Source: Candidatus Diapherotrites archaeon
Lineage (GTDB): Archaea > Iainarchaeota > Iainarchaeia > Iainarchaeales > 1-14-0-10-31-34
Assembly (NCBI GenBank): GCA_040755695.1
Contig: JBFMAK010000002.1
Span: forward strand, 124,001-188,000
Length of the DNA: 64,000 nt
Direction of reading: 5' to 3'
The first letter of the stretch is position 1. Each line of letters opens with the position of its first letter. Of this stretch, positions 8,542 to 18,865 are shown one piece after another. A program made the translations under genes and the position numbers. The notes below the pieces were generated by a model, which saw nothing but the letters and a program-made list of their open reading frames with translations, was not told where the DNA came from and did not search any database.

Positions 8542-9753
8542 ATGGGGGAGAACTTGTTTGAGGCAGAGCTAGCTAGGAGCACTATTTTTAAGGACAGGAA
8601 TGCCATAAGCCAGCATTATGCCCCAAAAGAACTGCCGTTCAGGGAGAAGCAAATAGAGGAAATGACTAAAATTCTTGCTTCAGCACTCAAAAACAGCAAG
8701 CCGGACAATTTGTTTATTTATGGAAAGACTGGGACAGGAAAAACTACAGTCACAAAGCACGTCATGGAGAAACTGGAGGAAGTAACAGAAAAAAGGAATG
8801 CCAAAGTGAAATGCATTTACATTAACTGCAGGAACCATAACTCAAAGTACAAGGTGATGATAAAGGCAGTAAAAGAATTGTTCCCTCAAGAGAACTTCAT
8901 TGGATTCAGCGCAGGCTTTGTTTACGATAAATTGCTGGAATACTGCAATTCCAATTCATTCAGGGTCATAATTGTACTGGACGAAATTGACAAGGTCAAA
9001 GACTTGGATGAACTTGTGTACAGTTTAAGCAGAAGCAATGACGAAATGAAAGGCAACGGCTGTTCAATTTCAATTACAGGCATATCAAACAACCTGATAT
9101 TCAAGGACAGGCTTGACCCTAGAACCAAAAGCTCTCTGTGCCAGCAGGAAATGGTTTTCCCTCCCTACAACGCAGAAGAATTAAGGGCAATACTGAGGCA
9201 GAGGGCAGAACTGGCATTCAAGCCTGCCATAGTGCAAGACTCAGCAATAAACCTGGCAGCAGCAATTGCAGCCCAGGAGTCAGGAGACGCAAGGACTGCA
9301 GTAATGCTATTGCTGAGGGCAGGAGAGATTGCAGACCAAAAAAATTTGAGTTCAGTGAGCGACGAAGAAGTAAAGAAAGCAAAAAACAAAGTGGAAGAAG
9401 AAATTATAATTTCAATGATTTCAACACTCCCAGAACAACAGCAGTTAGTATTAAAGTCAATTGCAGAACTCTCCCTTCAAAAAAAAGGAGTCAGAAGGAT
9501 TACAGGAAAAGAGGAGGAGGGAGTGCTTTATTCAGGGGAAATATATGATTATTACAAGGAATTGTCAAAGAAACTGAATGAAAGCACAGTAAGTTCAAGA
9601 TGGTACAGAGAATACATTAATGAATTAGAGATGTACGGGCTGATATTGACATCTGCTTCTGGTCCGGGCATTAAAGGCCAGACTAAGTTAATCAAATTAG
9701 GCTTTGACGCAAAAAAAATAAATGAAGCAATAGAAAAAGAATTAGAGAAATAA
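8542..9753 (+). CDS. cdc6: Orc1/Cdc6 replication initiator ATPase
   Basis: 403 aa. Origin recognition and MCM-loading AAA+ protein. Walker A is GKTGTGKTT (Lys67), Walker B is IIVLDEIDK around residue 145, sensor 1 is in ITGISNN, and the later RTAVMLLLRAGEIA is typical of the lid domain. The C-terminal third (EIYDYYKELSKKL, then SSRWYREYINELEMYGLI) is the winged-helix DNA-binding domain. The length is normal. It lies a few kb from both PolD subunits, as in Pyrococcales. The start is the first ATG after AAAAGGATTGTGTT. Confidence 0.96.
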   Translation: MGENLFEAELARSTIFKDRNAISQHYAPKELPFREKQIEEMTKILASALKNSKPDNLFIYGKTGTGKTTVTKHVMEKLEEVTEKRNAKVKCIYINCRNHNSKYKVMIKAVKELFPQENFIGFSAGFVYDKLLEYCNSNSFRVIIVLDEIDKVKDLDELVYSLSRSNDEMKGNGCSISITGISNNLIFKDRLDPRTKSSLCQQEMVFPPYNAEELRAILRQRAELAFKPAIVQDSAINLAAAIAAQESGDARTAVMLLLRAGEIADQKNLSSVSDEEVKKAKNKVEEEIIISMISTLPEQQQLVLKSIAELSLQKKGVRRITGKEEEGVLYSGEIYDYYKELSKKLNESTVSSRWYREYINELEMYGLILTSASGPGIKGQTKLIKLGFDAKKINEAIEKELEK

Positions 9754-9754
9754 G

Positions 9755-12700
9755 TTATGGGTTTTCTTTCGGGCAGTCGAAGTTGCAGTTCCCCTTATAT
9801 GTGTCATACGGCTGACATACCCCATCACAGCTGGGGCAGTCTGCACGACAATTGCCTTGCAGGAAATCTTTATCATAATAACATATTCCATCGCAAGGAG
9901 ATGGTTTACAGTCTTCTGGGCAATTAGTATTATTTTCACCATAACTTTTCTCGCATTTTGTGTTGCCGCAGTACGCGCCAGGACAGTCTGAAGGGCATAA
10001 TCCTTCTTCCACGTCTGAAAAGAACTCGCATTCGCCGTTACAATTAGAGTAAGTGCAAAGTTCTGTGTCTATTGTGCAGTTAACGCACATTAAACGGCCT
10101 GAATTAAAGCCAAAGCTGCTGCAGGTTTTGCCTCCAAAGTCTTTAATGTTGTCTTTGACATCGCACTGTTCACCTGCATCTTTTACTCCATCGTGATCGC
10201 ATGAAGTCAAAGGGCAACAGCAGTAATAATTGGTGTTTCCAACAGTATTGCAAACAGTGCTTGAAGTGTAAGCGCCTGGTTTGCCTTCACAGATTCCTGA
10301 AGTATAACAGCCTAAAGCTTGAATTCCTGACCCACAAGCATTATCACATGCTGCACTCAAGCAATTGCTTGTATCAAAAGTGCAGTCAGAACTGCAGTAA
10401 AGAGTTCCTGAATCAAAGCCTAAAGACTGGCAGCTCTGGTCGTTCAAATTAATGCCGTCGCATTGCTCTGTTCCTTCAATTGTTCCATTTCCGCACACTG
10501 CAGGGGGCGCATAAGTTACTTCTATTGCGTCAGCGCATTCCTTGTTATTGCTTGGGTCTTCGGCGCAGACAAGCAGAGAATTAATTCCTGAAAGCAGGTT
10601 AATATCTTTAGAGAAATTTCCTGCAGAATCAAGCGTTGAAGTAATATCCAGTAACACAGTGCTTCCATCTGGCTTAATCCATTCCAAAGAAAGCAATTCA
10701 ATTAGGTCATTGTCTGTTGCAGTCCCTTTTATGGTGAAGGGATTGCTTGAAATTGTTCCGCTTTGGGAAGTGAGAGATAAAGTAGGGCTTTCAGTGTCAG
10801 TGAAAGCAATGCACTCGCTTATGGATTCAACCAATTTCTTTTCTATTGCCCTGTAAAGCTTGTTTGAATTCCACTTAAGCACTGTGTGGTTTGAATAATT
10901 TTCAATGCAGGCGTCGCCTGATTTGAGCATTTCAAGTGCATTGGAAATAGACTTAATGTAATTGTTTTGCTTGAGAGAATCATTGAACTGGCTTCCTTTT
11001 ATTCCATTCAATGGAATCTGATTATAATTTACATTATTGTACAAAGAGTCATTGTCTGCACTTGAAAGCTTAATGTATTCAAATGAACCTAAACTCTTGT
11101 TCTGGGTTTTAAGAGAGAAATTATTGGTGCTCTGCGTTGGAGTAAAAACTGCTGAATATATTGAGAGAATTCCTTTCTTTATGGGGTTCTGCCAGGAAAG
11201 CCTGAAAACATTATTAATTCCTCCTAAAATATTGCTTGAATCAGAAGAATTCGCCTTAGAGTCAAGGTAAGAATAAGGCCTTTCATCCCTGAAGTCAACG
11301 CAATGCTTTCTGTCTGCAGGCATCCATTCAAGGAAAGGCTCTAAGCTTACATCAATCTTTGAAGAAGTTGTAGGATTAATTAGAGAATAATAAATGCTTG
11401 CATCAGAGGGAAGTGAATTCAGTTTTGTTTCAAGCAGCAGAGGGGTCGCATAGGAGGGCAGGAAATCCAAGTCAATGAAGTAATCTGAAATCTTCTTCAA
11501 GTCAAGTAATATTCCCCTGCTCTCGGAATCATTCAATTTATCAGCTGAAGAATTGAGCGTTGAATTCAGATTCCTTAAAGGATTAACGCTTGAATCAAAG
11601 GCATAAGAATTAATTGAAGTGTCATTATAGGAAGCAACAGGAATTTTTTCAGCTGAGTCTCCTGAAAAGCCTGCCCCATAGCCGTCCCTGTGCAGTTCGC
11701 CGTCCTTCAGCCCGATTTCCCCGTCAAAGGGAATGAAATAAAAGACACTCAAATTACTGTCCCCCTCAATTTCTTCAGCACTCTTATTCAAATCCAATTC
11801 AATGTTCACAATTGACGCATCAACAGAAACTCTCACATCGTAAAGCCCTGGCTTCAATATTGTGCGGGGATTAAAATTCATCCTTGTAGAAGAGAAATAT
11901 TTCAGGGAATTTGACATTACTTCACTTGGAGGGAGAAAATTGATGTTGGAAGTCTCATACTTGAAGTCGTCAATGAAATCATCAGTGAAAGCGTCAGCCA
12001 TCAAATAAGACTGGAAGGAAAAACTGCCTGTTTTATTGAATTTAGCGATCTTTTCAGCCAAAGCCATGGAGAACTGGGCTGCATCGCAGTAAATGTAATT
12101 AGTGTCAGAACTCACTTTATTTCCTTTATCGCACAGGCTTTTTCCACTGTAATTTGAATTATCCAAATTGAATTTATCCCAGCTCCAGTTCAATAAAATT
12201 TTGGGTGCAGCCTTTGCTCCTGTAGGACAGGAATCAGAAGCAAATAGTGATGGAATAATCATGACCCTGAAAGGGACAGAATAAGAAGAACAGACACTGC
12301 TCTCCAAGCTTAAATCAATTGAGCCAGTAACAACAACAGGATTCAGCAAATTAGAAACTTCATCTGAGAGGACAACATTAAAGTCCGAGGCAATGCCCTG
12401 GGCTGTAATTGCTGTTCCTTCAATTCTTTCCTTCAATTGGCTTTCAGTTGAAGCAAAATCAATGTACTTGGAAGAAAGATTAAGGTTCACTGAATTAACG
12501 GAAATCTGCGAACCAGAAACATTGTAAAGTATGAAGCTCCTGCCTTTTGAGCCCTCAATGCTGTAAACAGAAACACTCAAGGGGTCAAGCCTGTTGATTT
12601 CCTGTCCGCCAGAAGTTTTTGCCTGAACACAGCTCGGCTTATTCAAATAAATATGAACCCTCATTGGAACTGCACCAGGAAAAACTTGGGAACCAACTTT

Positions 12701-15700
12701 TATGTTCATTAAAATGTTTGCGTCAATAAAATAATCGCTTAAAAGATTTTGTGTATTGCTTGTATCAACAAAAACATTCACGTCAATTACTGTTCCACCG
12801 TCCTTTTCTGTCTTTATTGTTTTATTATAGTAAGAGTAAAGAGCGTCATCCATTCTTTTCTTGTTCAAGTAATTTGAGGAGTCAGCCAAATTAAAGTTTG
12901 AGTCAAGAAGGCTTTCCTCAATTAAGGGCAAACCATCAGAATTCACTGCCAAGTTAGACAAATTCAATTTTTTGGTGTAGGGCCCTGAATCAAAAGCCAG
13001 GACATCAAAATTCAAGGGATTAGAGGAATTTATGGAAGCACCGCTTTCGTCAGTAATGCTGTAAAGGCCTATGCTTTGCACTTCAATTGTTCTCTTTTGG
13101 GTGTAAGACCTCTGGCTGTCAGAAAAAGAGGCATTAATTATTATCTTGTCCCTTATTGCAAGCGCAGGCAGAATAATAGAAGTCTTGCCTTCAGAGTCAG
13201 TTGAAAGAGGGCTGCCGTTTATCTGGCTGCCTGAATTTTCTTCATTCCTGAAGACATCAACTGAAACATTCTGCAAGGGCTGATTGGTTGAAGAGTCAGT
13301 TACAGTAATTGTTACTTCCTGGGAGTCAATGAACGGAAGCAATGGCTCGGGGGAAAGAGAAATAATCATGTCGCCGTCGCTCAATACAACCAATTCTGTG
13401 AAACCTTTGAATAAAGGCTCTGATCTATCGCTTGAATCGTAAAGCAGGACTCCAATCCCTGAATTGGAGGAATCAGAAAAGGCAGTTGGATAAAAAACAG
13501 AGGAAAGATTGATTGCTTCTCCTGCAGAGAAGGATTTCTCGTAAGAGGGCAGAGCATAAGGGGAATTAGAAGGAGGCACTCCATTCATTGCCTGGGTCTT
13601 TGAGGTAAAAGAATAATTCTTGAAAGAAAGGAAGTTCTTTTGATTGAATTCAATTGTTGAATTCTTTACCTCCAAGGAAGAGGAATCAATTTTGTCCGAA
13701 TTATTAATCAAAGCAAAAGAATAATTGTACTCGCACTTAGAGTTAGAGGAAAGCATTATTCCGTAAGAGCTTACATCAGCGTCAATTCCCTCTTTTTGGC
13801 TTGAACCAAAGAACCTTACAGCGCAATTCGGGCCCAAAGAAGAAGATTTGACTGAATCTGAAAAGCAGTAAGGAGAAGAAGCATTACAGAAATAGGAATC
13901 TAAACTTACATCTTTTGTTTTTGCCTTGAAGAAATCAAGGGCTGAAGAGAAAAGCCTTGTGTCTGCAGGATCCCTCATTATTTCAGGGTTGTCCTTGTCG
14001 CCCTTATAACTCAAAGCCCTGAAACTCAATTTGAAGCCGTCAATGCCGGCAACTGAATCCGAAACCTTCACCAAGGCATTCATGATAAGGCTTGAGGCAA
14101 GAGAATAATTTGAAGGCTCATAGCCTAACTCAACCCATTTTGCTTTCTGTTCAGGCGAAAGCAAATTTTTTGAAGCAAGGTCGTCGTTAAAGCCAAAGCT
14201 TTTTCCCCTGCGCTCTTCTGCGAGAAAAGACGGCTCAATATTGGGCAGAATGCTTAAAGGGTCTTTTTCTAATAATGAAGGACTTGACCCTGCCCTTAAG
14301 TGAACTTGGGCATAAAAGCTTTCCTTGTCCGCAGAGAGAACAAATTGCGCACTGTACACCTTTCCTAATTCCAGTTTTTCGATTTGCTGCTGCAGTGGGT
14401 CTGAAGGGTCAAAAATTTTAATGAACTCAATTTTTGGGGGCCCTCCAGCACTAATGCTTTTAGTTAAAGGCACATCTACAACCTGCATTGAACTGTAAAC
14501 AATAATTAACGGAGTCAAAGTTGTGTTATAGCCTTCCTTTGAAATAACAGCATAAAAGCTTTCGCCCAAGGGAAAAGAATAAGTGGAATTTCCGTCCGGG
14601 CCTGGAACCATAAAATAATCGTTTTCAGGCAATTTTTCTTTCCCTTCAATGTCCTTGAAGAAATTAATCTTGAAGTCAGTTATTTTTTTCTTTGAAATTA
14701 AATCAACAACAGTGAATTTCACAAGGCCTCTCTTAGGGTAGATGGGAACATAAAATTCTGTAATCAAATTTGCATCAATTGGCTGGACATCGGAATAGCC
14801 TTCCTCTGTTCTAGTGAAAGCCTTAGCATAATAATTGCCGAGCTTCACCTGCTTTATTATTGCATAGCCTAAAGTGCCTACATTTGCTTTATTGTAAGGC
14901 GCAGGAATGTCCGCTAAATCACCTTCAGCATAATACAATTCAGCCCAGGCATCATAAGCCCTTTCAGGGATACTATTGCGAAACCTGTCAACGAAAATCT
15001 TTGCTGTGCCAGCATTCAAGTCGCTTGCAGCCTTTAAGGTTACATTAATTGAATCGCCTTTCTTCACGTTTGCGTTCTCGTAAGGGAAAAAGCCTTCTTT
15101 TGACACAACCAGAATGTACGGAGTATCCTTCTCTAAAAGAAAGACTGCAGTGTCAACATCCTCCTGCGAAGAAAACAATGATTTGTCAACACTATCATAC
15201 AAGGAAATTTTTGCCTTCAAAGAATTCTTCTGCTTGTCTGCAACAGTTACCCTAACAGAATTCTTGTTTATTGGGCCTGAAATTTTAGTGCAGGAAATAC
15301 TGAATTCTGTTGTACTGCCCGCAACAACATTCTTTGCTGTGCTCTTAGTGCAGGAATACTTAGGGTTTACTGCATCAGGGTCCTGGGCCCTGGCATAATA
15401 GCTGTCCGGGGCCAGGTCAGAAAAAGAGGCTTTCCCTGAAGAATTGGTTGTACTATCAGTATAAGAAGAAGAATCATCATTTTCAGGAAACAATAAGACC
15501 TTCATTCCCTCGAGAGGGCTTGAATCAGCAGAATCCTTTACAGTAACTACAGCACTTCCATTAACTTCCTGAGAATTTTTCTCCTGCAGTGTAATTGTAG
15601 TTCCTGCTGCGCCGTAAAAGTCAGAGTATTTAAGAGAGGTAACAGAAACGTAAAGCTCACAGTCTTCAGTGTAAGAAACTGTAACAGAGCCGTTGCTGAG

Positions 15701-16534
15701 GTAATCAGAAGAATAATTTTTTCCTAAAATTTTTACTTGGCCTACATCGTCCTTGCAGGAAAAAGTTACTTGAAGGGTGTCATCCAGTATCAGTTCGCCT
15801 GTTGATTTAGTGAATTTTATTGTCTTCTGCAGCCGGCTTGTAGATGGCCCTAAAGGCTCAAGCCTTGCCTCAAGGAATTTATCTGAATCAATAGTCCAGG
15901 AATCAGAGAAAGGCCCGAAGCCATGGGCATTAATATCCAAGCGCAGCAAGGCATCCTTTTTTACTTCAGGAAGAATTAATTTTCCTTCTGCGTCAGCCTG
16001 CTTTAATTGCAGGGCTCCATTTTCAATGTAGTTCAATCCCACAAGAATTTCCTGGTTTGGAAGAACTGCATTAGTGTCAGCCCTAAGCACTGAAAGCGTT
16101 ACAGTAAAGGTCGCAGAAGGAAAGATTGAACTCCAACTGAAAGCAATTAGTATTAGAATTACAATAAATGCAATGAATAAAATAAAAGAAGGAAAAATTC
16201 TGTCAACAGGGTCAATTATTTTATAGACTGGAACAACAGAATCAATCTTGTCGAGGATTGAATAATAGCCGTCCTCCAGGAAATAATAGGCTTTAAGCAA
16301 TGGATTGACTGAAGGCTCTTCAGGCTCTTCTAAGGCAAGCGGAGCAGAAGGCACTGCCTGTTTCTCGGGCTTTTTTTCTGCTTTTTTTTCTTTGGGTTTG
16401 CCAGGAACCTTAATTTCTTGAGGCTTTGATTCAGCCTGCTTTTCCTGCCTTTTCTTCTCAAGCCATTTAGGCGCTGTAACCACTTCAAGCTTTTTTTCTG
16501 CAGAGCCAGAGCTCAATTCCCTGAATTTTCCCAT
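9755..16534 (-). CDS. Giant membrane-anchored extracellular protein with Cys-rich C terminus
   Basis: 2259 aa from the ATG preceded by AAGGA; an in-frame TTG lies 33 nt further upstream. The first ~110 residues are cytoplasmic, Lys/Pro/Glu-rich. One transmembrane segment (about 120-145, FILFIAFIVILILIAFSW) follows, and the rest should be extracellular. It contains several carboxypeptidase-regulatory-like (CNA-B-type) beta modules, for example the block with SPLEGMKVLLFPEND and later QPLQNVSVDVFRNEE, and many potential N-glycosylation sequons. The last ~250 residues are Cys-rich, with CGNGTIEGTEQCD-type and CDGVC...GNC..DCP repeats. A surface-layer, adhesin or scaffold role is inference. It ends immediately after cdc6, in convergent orientation. 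Confidence 0.85.
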   Translation of the reverse strand: MGKFRELSSGSAEKKLEVVTAPKWLEKKRQEKQAESKPQEIKVPGKPKEKKAEKKPEKQAVPSAPLALEEPEEPSVNPLLKAYYFLEDGYYSILDKIDSVVPVYKIIDPVDRIFPSFILFIAFIVILILIAFSWSSIFPSATFTVTLSVLRADTNAVLPNQEILVGLNYIENGALQLKQADAEGKLILPEVKKDALLRLDINAHGFGPFSDSWTIDSDKFLEARLEPLGPSTSRLQKTIKFTKSTGELILDDTLQVTFSCKDDVGQVKILGKNYSSDYLSNGSVTVSYTEDCELYVSVTSLKYSDFYGAAGTTITLQEKNSQEVNGSAVVTVKDSADSSPLEGMKVLLFPENDDSSSYTDSTTNSSGKASFSDLAPDSYYARAQDPDAVNPKYSCTKSTAKNVVAGSTTEFSISCTKISGPINKNSVRVTVADKQKNSLKAKISLYDSVDKSLFSSQEDVDTAVFLLEKDTPYILVVSKEGFFPYENANVKKGDSINVTLKAASDLNAGTAKIFVDRFRNSIPERAYDAWAELYYAEGDLADIPAPYNKANVGTLGYAIIKQVKLGNYYAKAFTRTEEGYSDVQPIDANLITEFYVPIYPKRGLVKFTVVDLISKKKITDFKINFFKDIEGKEKLPENDYFMVPGPDGNSTYSFPLGESFYAVISKEGYNTTLTPLIIVYSSMQVVDVPLTKSISAGGPPKIEFIKIFDPSDPLQQQIEKLELGKVYSAQFVLSADKESFYAQVHLRAGSSPSLLEKDPLSILPNIEPSFLAEERRGKSFGFNDDLASKNLLSPEQKAKWVELGYEPSNYSLASSLIMNALVKVSDSVAGIDGFKLSFRALSYKGDKDNPEIMRDPADTRLFSSALDFFKAKTKDVSLDSYFCNASSPYCFSDSVKSSSLGPNCAVRFFGSSQKEGIDADVSSYGIMLSSNSKCEYNYSFALINNSDKIDSSSLEVKNSTIEFNQKNFLSFKNYSFTSKTQAMNGVPPSNSPYALPSYEKSFSAGEAINLSSVFYPTAFSDSSNSGIGVLLYDSSDRSEPLFKGFTELVVLSDGDMIISLSPEPLLPFIDSQEVTITVTDSSTNQPLQNVSVDVFRNEENSGSQINGSPLSTDSEGKTSIILPALAIRDKIIINASFSDSQRSYTQKRTIEVQSIGLYSITDESGASINSSNPLNFDVLAFDSGPYTKKLNLSNLAVNSDGLPLIEESLLDSNFNLADSSNYLNKKRMDDALYSYYNKTIKTEKDGGTVIDVNVFVDTSNTQNLLSDYFIDANILMNIKVGSQVFPGAVPMRVHIYLNKPSCVQAKTSGGQEINRLDPLSVSVYSIEGSKGRSFILYNVSGSQISVNSVNLNLSSKYIDFASTESQLKERIEGTAITAQGIASDFNVVLSDEVSNLLNPVVVTGSIDLSLESSVCSSYSVPFRVMIIPSLFASDSCPTGAKAAPKILLNWSWDKFNLDNSNYSGKSLCDKGNKVSSDTNYIYCDAAQFSMALAEKIAKFNKTGSFSFQSYLMADAFTDDFIDDFKYETSNINFLPPSEVMSNSLKYFSSTRMNFNPRTILKPGLYDVRVSVDASIVNIELDLNKSAEEIEGDSNLSVFYFIPFDGEIGLKDGELHRDGYGAGFSGDSAEKIPVASYNDTSINSYAFDSSVNPLRNLNSTLNSSADKLNDSESRGILLDLKKISDYFIDLDFLPSYATPLLLETKLNSLPSDASIYYSLINPTTSSKIDVSLEPFLEWMPADRKHCVDFRDERPYSYLDSKANSSDSSNILGGINNVFRLSWQNPIKKGILSIYSAVFTPTQSTNNFSLKTQNKSLGSFEYIKLSSADNDSLYNNVNYNQIPLNGIKGSQFNDSLKQNNYIKSISNALEMLKSGDACIENYSNHTVLKWNSNKLYRAIEKKLVESISECIAFTDTESPTLSLTSQSGTISSNPFTIKGTATDNDLIELLSLEWIKPDGSTVLLDITSTLDSAGNFSKDINLLSGINSLLVCAEDPSNNKECADAIEVTYAPPAVCGNGTIEGTEQCDGINLNDQSCQSLGFDSGTLYCSSDCTFDTSNCLSAACDNACGSGIQALGCYTSGICEGKPGAYTSSTVCNTVGNTNYYCCCPLTSCDHDGVKDAGEQCDVKDNIKDFGGKTCSSFGFNSGRLMCVNCTIDTELCTYSNCNGECEFFSDVEEGLCPSDCPGAYCGNTKCEKSYGENNTNCPEDCKPSPCDGICYYDKDFLQGNCRADCPSCDGVCQPYDTYKGNCNFDCPKENP

Positions 16535-16640
16535 TAAATCCTTCAAAGCCAAAAGATATCCCCACAATTCAATTCAATTAAATTACAATAAATAGAATAA
16601 ATTCACGAATTTAAATATTTATGCCGAATTTCAATTAATT

Positions 16641-18830
16641 TCAGTAGTCAGCCAAATCAGTCTGCCCTGACCTTTCAACTGCCTTTACTTCACTTAATTT
16701 GGTTTTAGAGAATTTTTTTGCCTGGCCTAACTGGCCTTTCACGCTCAAGGCAACAGTGGAACCTAAAATTCCAGCAAGGTCTTTTACATCAATCCTCTTC
16801 AAGTCAGAAACAGAACGCACATTTGAATTAAAGAGCCTTCTTGCTCTAACCCTTCCAATTCCGCGCAACTCAATTAACGGAAGGAGCTCTTCCCTCACGC
16901 CATACTTGAGCCTCTTCCTGAGCTTGTACACCAAAGGAAGATGCTGCCTCTTGTTCAATATTAAGGACAATTCAGAAAGGCAGTAGGAAAGCCAGTCCAG
17001 AACCAAAAGCTTTGAGTAAAGAATGCCTGGCTGGATATTAAAATTCTTTCTAAGGTGTTCCTCGCTTGCTTCGTTCAGCCAGTCCTTCAACATTAAAGCA
17101 GAATTGAATTTCCTGAGCAATGAAGGGTCAGAAAACATTTCCCTCCCCAAATCAATTGGAAGCAGAGAGGAAGAAGAATTCAATTGAAGCCATAAGTCCT
17201 GCTCCTTAGAGCGCGGAAGGGAAATAAGGGGGAAGAATTCATAAGAAGAACAGAAAAGAAAGAGCGCGCCAAAATCATTCAAGGAATTCTTGTTCAAATA
17301 ATTAATAAAAGAAAAAGCTGTGAGCGGATCCAAGTACAATTCGCTTACCCTTACGCCCAAAGGGGTTGCCTTAAAGAATTTGTCAGTGCACTCAATGAAA
17401 TTCATCTCCTTTAATTCCTTGAGGATTTCATTAATCTTCAAGAACAATTCATTTAATTCCTTGAACTGGAAAGCATAAAAAGTTTTTCCGAAAAACTGCT
17501 CCAAAGACTGAAGGTCAAAAACAAAACCTGAAGCAATAGAAGCAAGAACATGGGTTCTCAGCACAGGCTCCAAGCCGAGCTTGGAAGAAGAATCCTCGAC
17601 TTCACCCAAAACAAAGTGTTCCCTCAATTCATCCAACTCAAATTCACTCCGGGCAATAAGAATGCTCTCGCCAGAAGAATCATATTGCGGTCTTCCTGCG
17701 CGACCCGCCATCTGGCGGTAATCTCGCACAAGAATCTTCTGGTTCCCGAAAGCAGTGAACCTGTAAACTGAAGGAATGATAACACGAAAAGCAGGAGTGT
17801 TGACTCCGGCTGCCATCGTTGGGGTCGAACACAAAATCTTCAAGTGATTGCTCTTGAATAATTCCTCAATCAAATGCCTCTGCTTTGACATCAAGGCAGC
17901 ATTATGGAACGCAATCCCTTTTTTTATCAGGGAGGAAAGAATCCTGCACTGCTCTGTAGGGCTCTCCAAGACATTAAGGGTCTCCTCAGATTTTTTCTGC
18001 AATAAAATTTTTTCTTTCCCTGAAAGGAATTTTTCTGTCAGAGAAGAAAGCTTTTTTGCAAAGCCAATGCTCTTCTGCCTTGTATTGCAGAAAACCAGAG
18101 CCTGCTTTTTTTTGTCCAAGGTATCAGAAACAATTGATTCAAGCTCACTGCCTTTCTCCTCAATGAATTCCTTTTCTTTCTCAAAATGGATTTCAGAATT
18201 AAAGAAGATTCCCTCCTTCAATTTGACAGGCCTGAAAGAAGACTCAATTAGTTCACCCTTAAGCCACTGGGAGAGCTCCTTTGCGTTAGGGACTGTAGCG
18301 CTCAAGGCAAGAATTCTAATAGAAGGATTCAAGAGAAGGAGTTTAGTTGCAACCATCTCTATTGTAGGGCCTCTCTCAGAATCAATTTCATGCACTTCAT
18401 CTATTACAAGAAGCCCTATCTCGCCAAGCCATTCAGCCCTGTGCCTCAAAAGGCTTTCGGCCTTCTCATAAGTAGTGAAAATTATATCATAATTCTGCAG
18501 ATACCTTGAACTGGAATCAAAGTCGCCTGTAGAAATAGTAATCCTGACACCAAATTCCTTCTCGTATTTTCTCTTGAACTCGCGGAAATGCTCTGAAGCT
18601 AGAGCCCTCAAAGGGCAGGTATACAAAACCTTTTTCTTCTTATTAAGAACAGAATTTAGGGAAACTATTTCTGCAATCAAAGTCTTCCCTGAAGCAGTTG
18701 GGGCAGAAACCACAAAATTCTTTTCAAACAATTTTTTGCTTAAAGCCTTCTTCTGCAACGGATTAAAAGAGATATTATTTATTGCCTTAATCCTTTCAAT
18801 CAATTCTTTTTCGTGCATTTTTGGGCCCAT
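16641..18830 (-). CDS. hel308: Hel308-family Ski2-like DNA helicase
   Basis: 729 aa. This superfamily 2 helicase acts on stalled forks in archaea. Motifs seen are APTASGKT (motif I, Lys49), DEVHEI (motif II), SATVPN (motif III) and QMAGRAGRPQYD (motif VI, about residue 373). A C-terminal helix-hairpin-helix block, LIELRGIGRVRARRLF, lies near residue 657. The length fits the family. A second in-frame ATG four codons in is also possible. It lies between the giant surface protein and the methylase gene, with only a 35-nt gap to the latter. The ratchet and HhH domains separate it from plain DEAD-box helicases. Confidence 0.93.
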   Translation of the reverse strand: MGPKMHEKELIERIKAINNISFNPLQKKALSKKLFEKNFVVSAPTASGKTLIAEIVSLNSVLNKKKKVLYTCPLRALASEHFREFKRKYEKEFGVRITISTGDFDSSSRYLQNYDIIFTTYEKAESLLRHRAEWLGEIGLLVIDEVHEIDSERGPTIEMVATKLLLLNPSIRILALSATVPNAKELSQWLKGELIESSFRPVKLKEGIFFNSEIHFEKEKEFIEEKGSELESIVSDTLDKKKQALVFCNTRQKSIGFAKKLSSLTEKFLSGKEKILLQKKSEETLNVLESPTEQCRILSSLIKKGIAFHNAALMSKQRHLIEELFKSNHLKILCSTPTMAAGVNTPAFRVIIPSVYRFTAFGNQKILVRDYRQMAGRAGRPQYDSSGESILIARSEFELDELREHFVLGEVEDSSSKLGLEPVLRTHVLASIASGFVFDLQSLEQFFGKTFYAFQFKELNELFLKINEILKELKEMNFIECTDKFFKATPLGVRVSELYLDPLTAFSFINYLNKNSLNDFGALFLFCSSYEFFPLISLPRSKEQDLWLQLNSSSSLLPIDLGREMFSDPSLLRKFNSALMLKDWLNEASEEHLRKNFNIQPGILYSKLLVLDWLSYCLSELSLILNKRQHLPLVYKLRKRLKYGVREELLPLIELRGIGRVRARRLFNSNVRSVSDLKRIDVKDLAGILGSTVALSVKGQLGQAKKFSKTKLSEVKAVERSGQTDLADY

Positions 18831-18865
18831 AAAAAAATAAACTTGAATTGTAATTTAAGTTTCTC

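Noticed and set aside
9138-9548. 136-codon plus-strand frame inside cdc6 in another frame
   Set aside because: It lies wholly within the conserved AAA+ and winged-helix coding sequence of cdc6.
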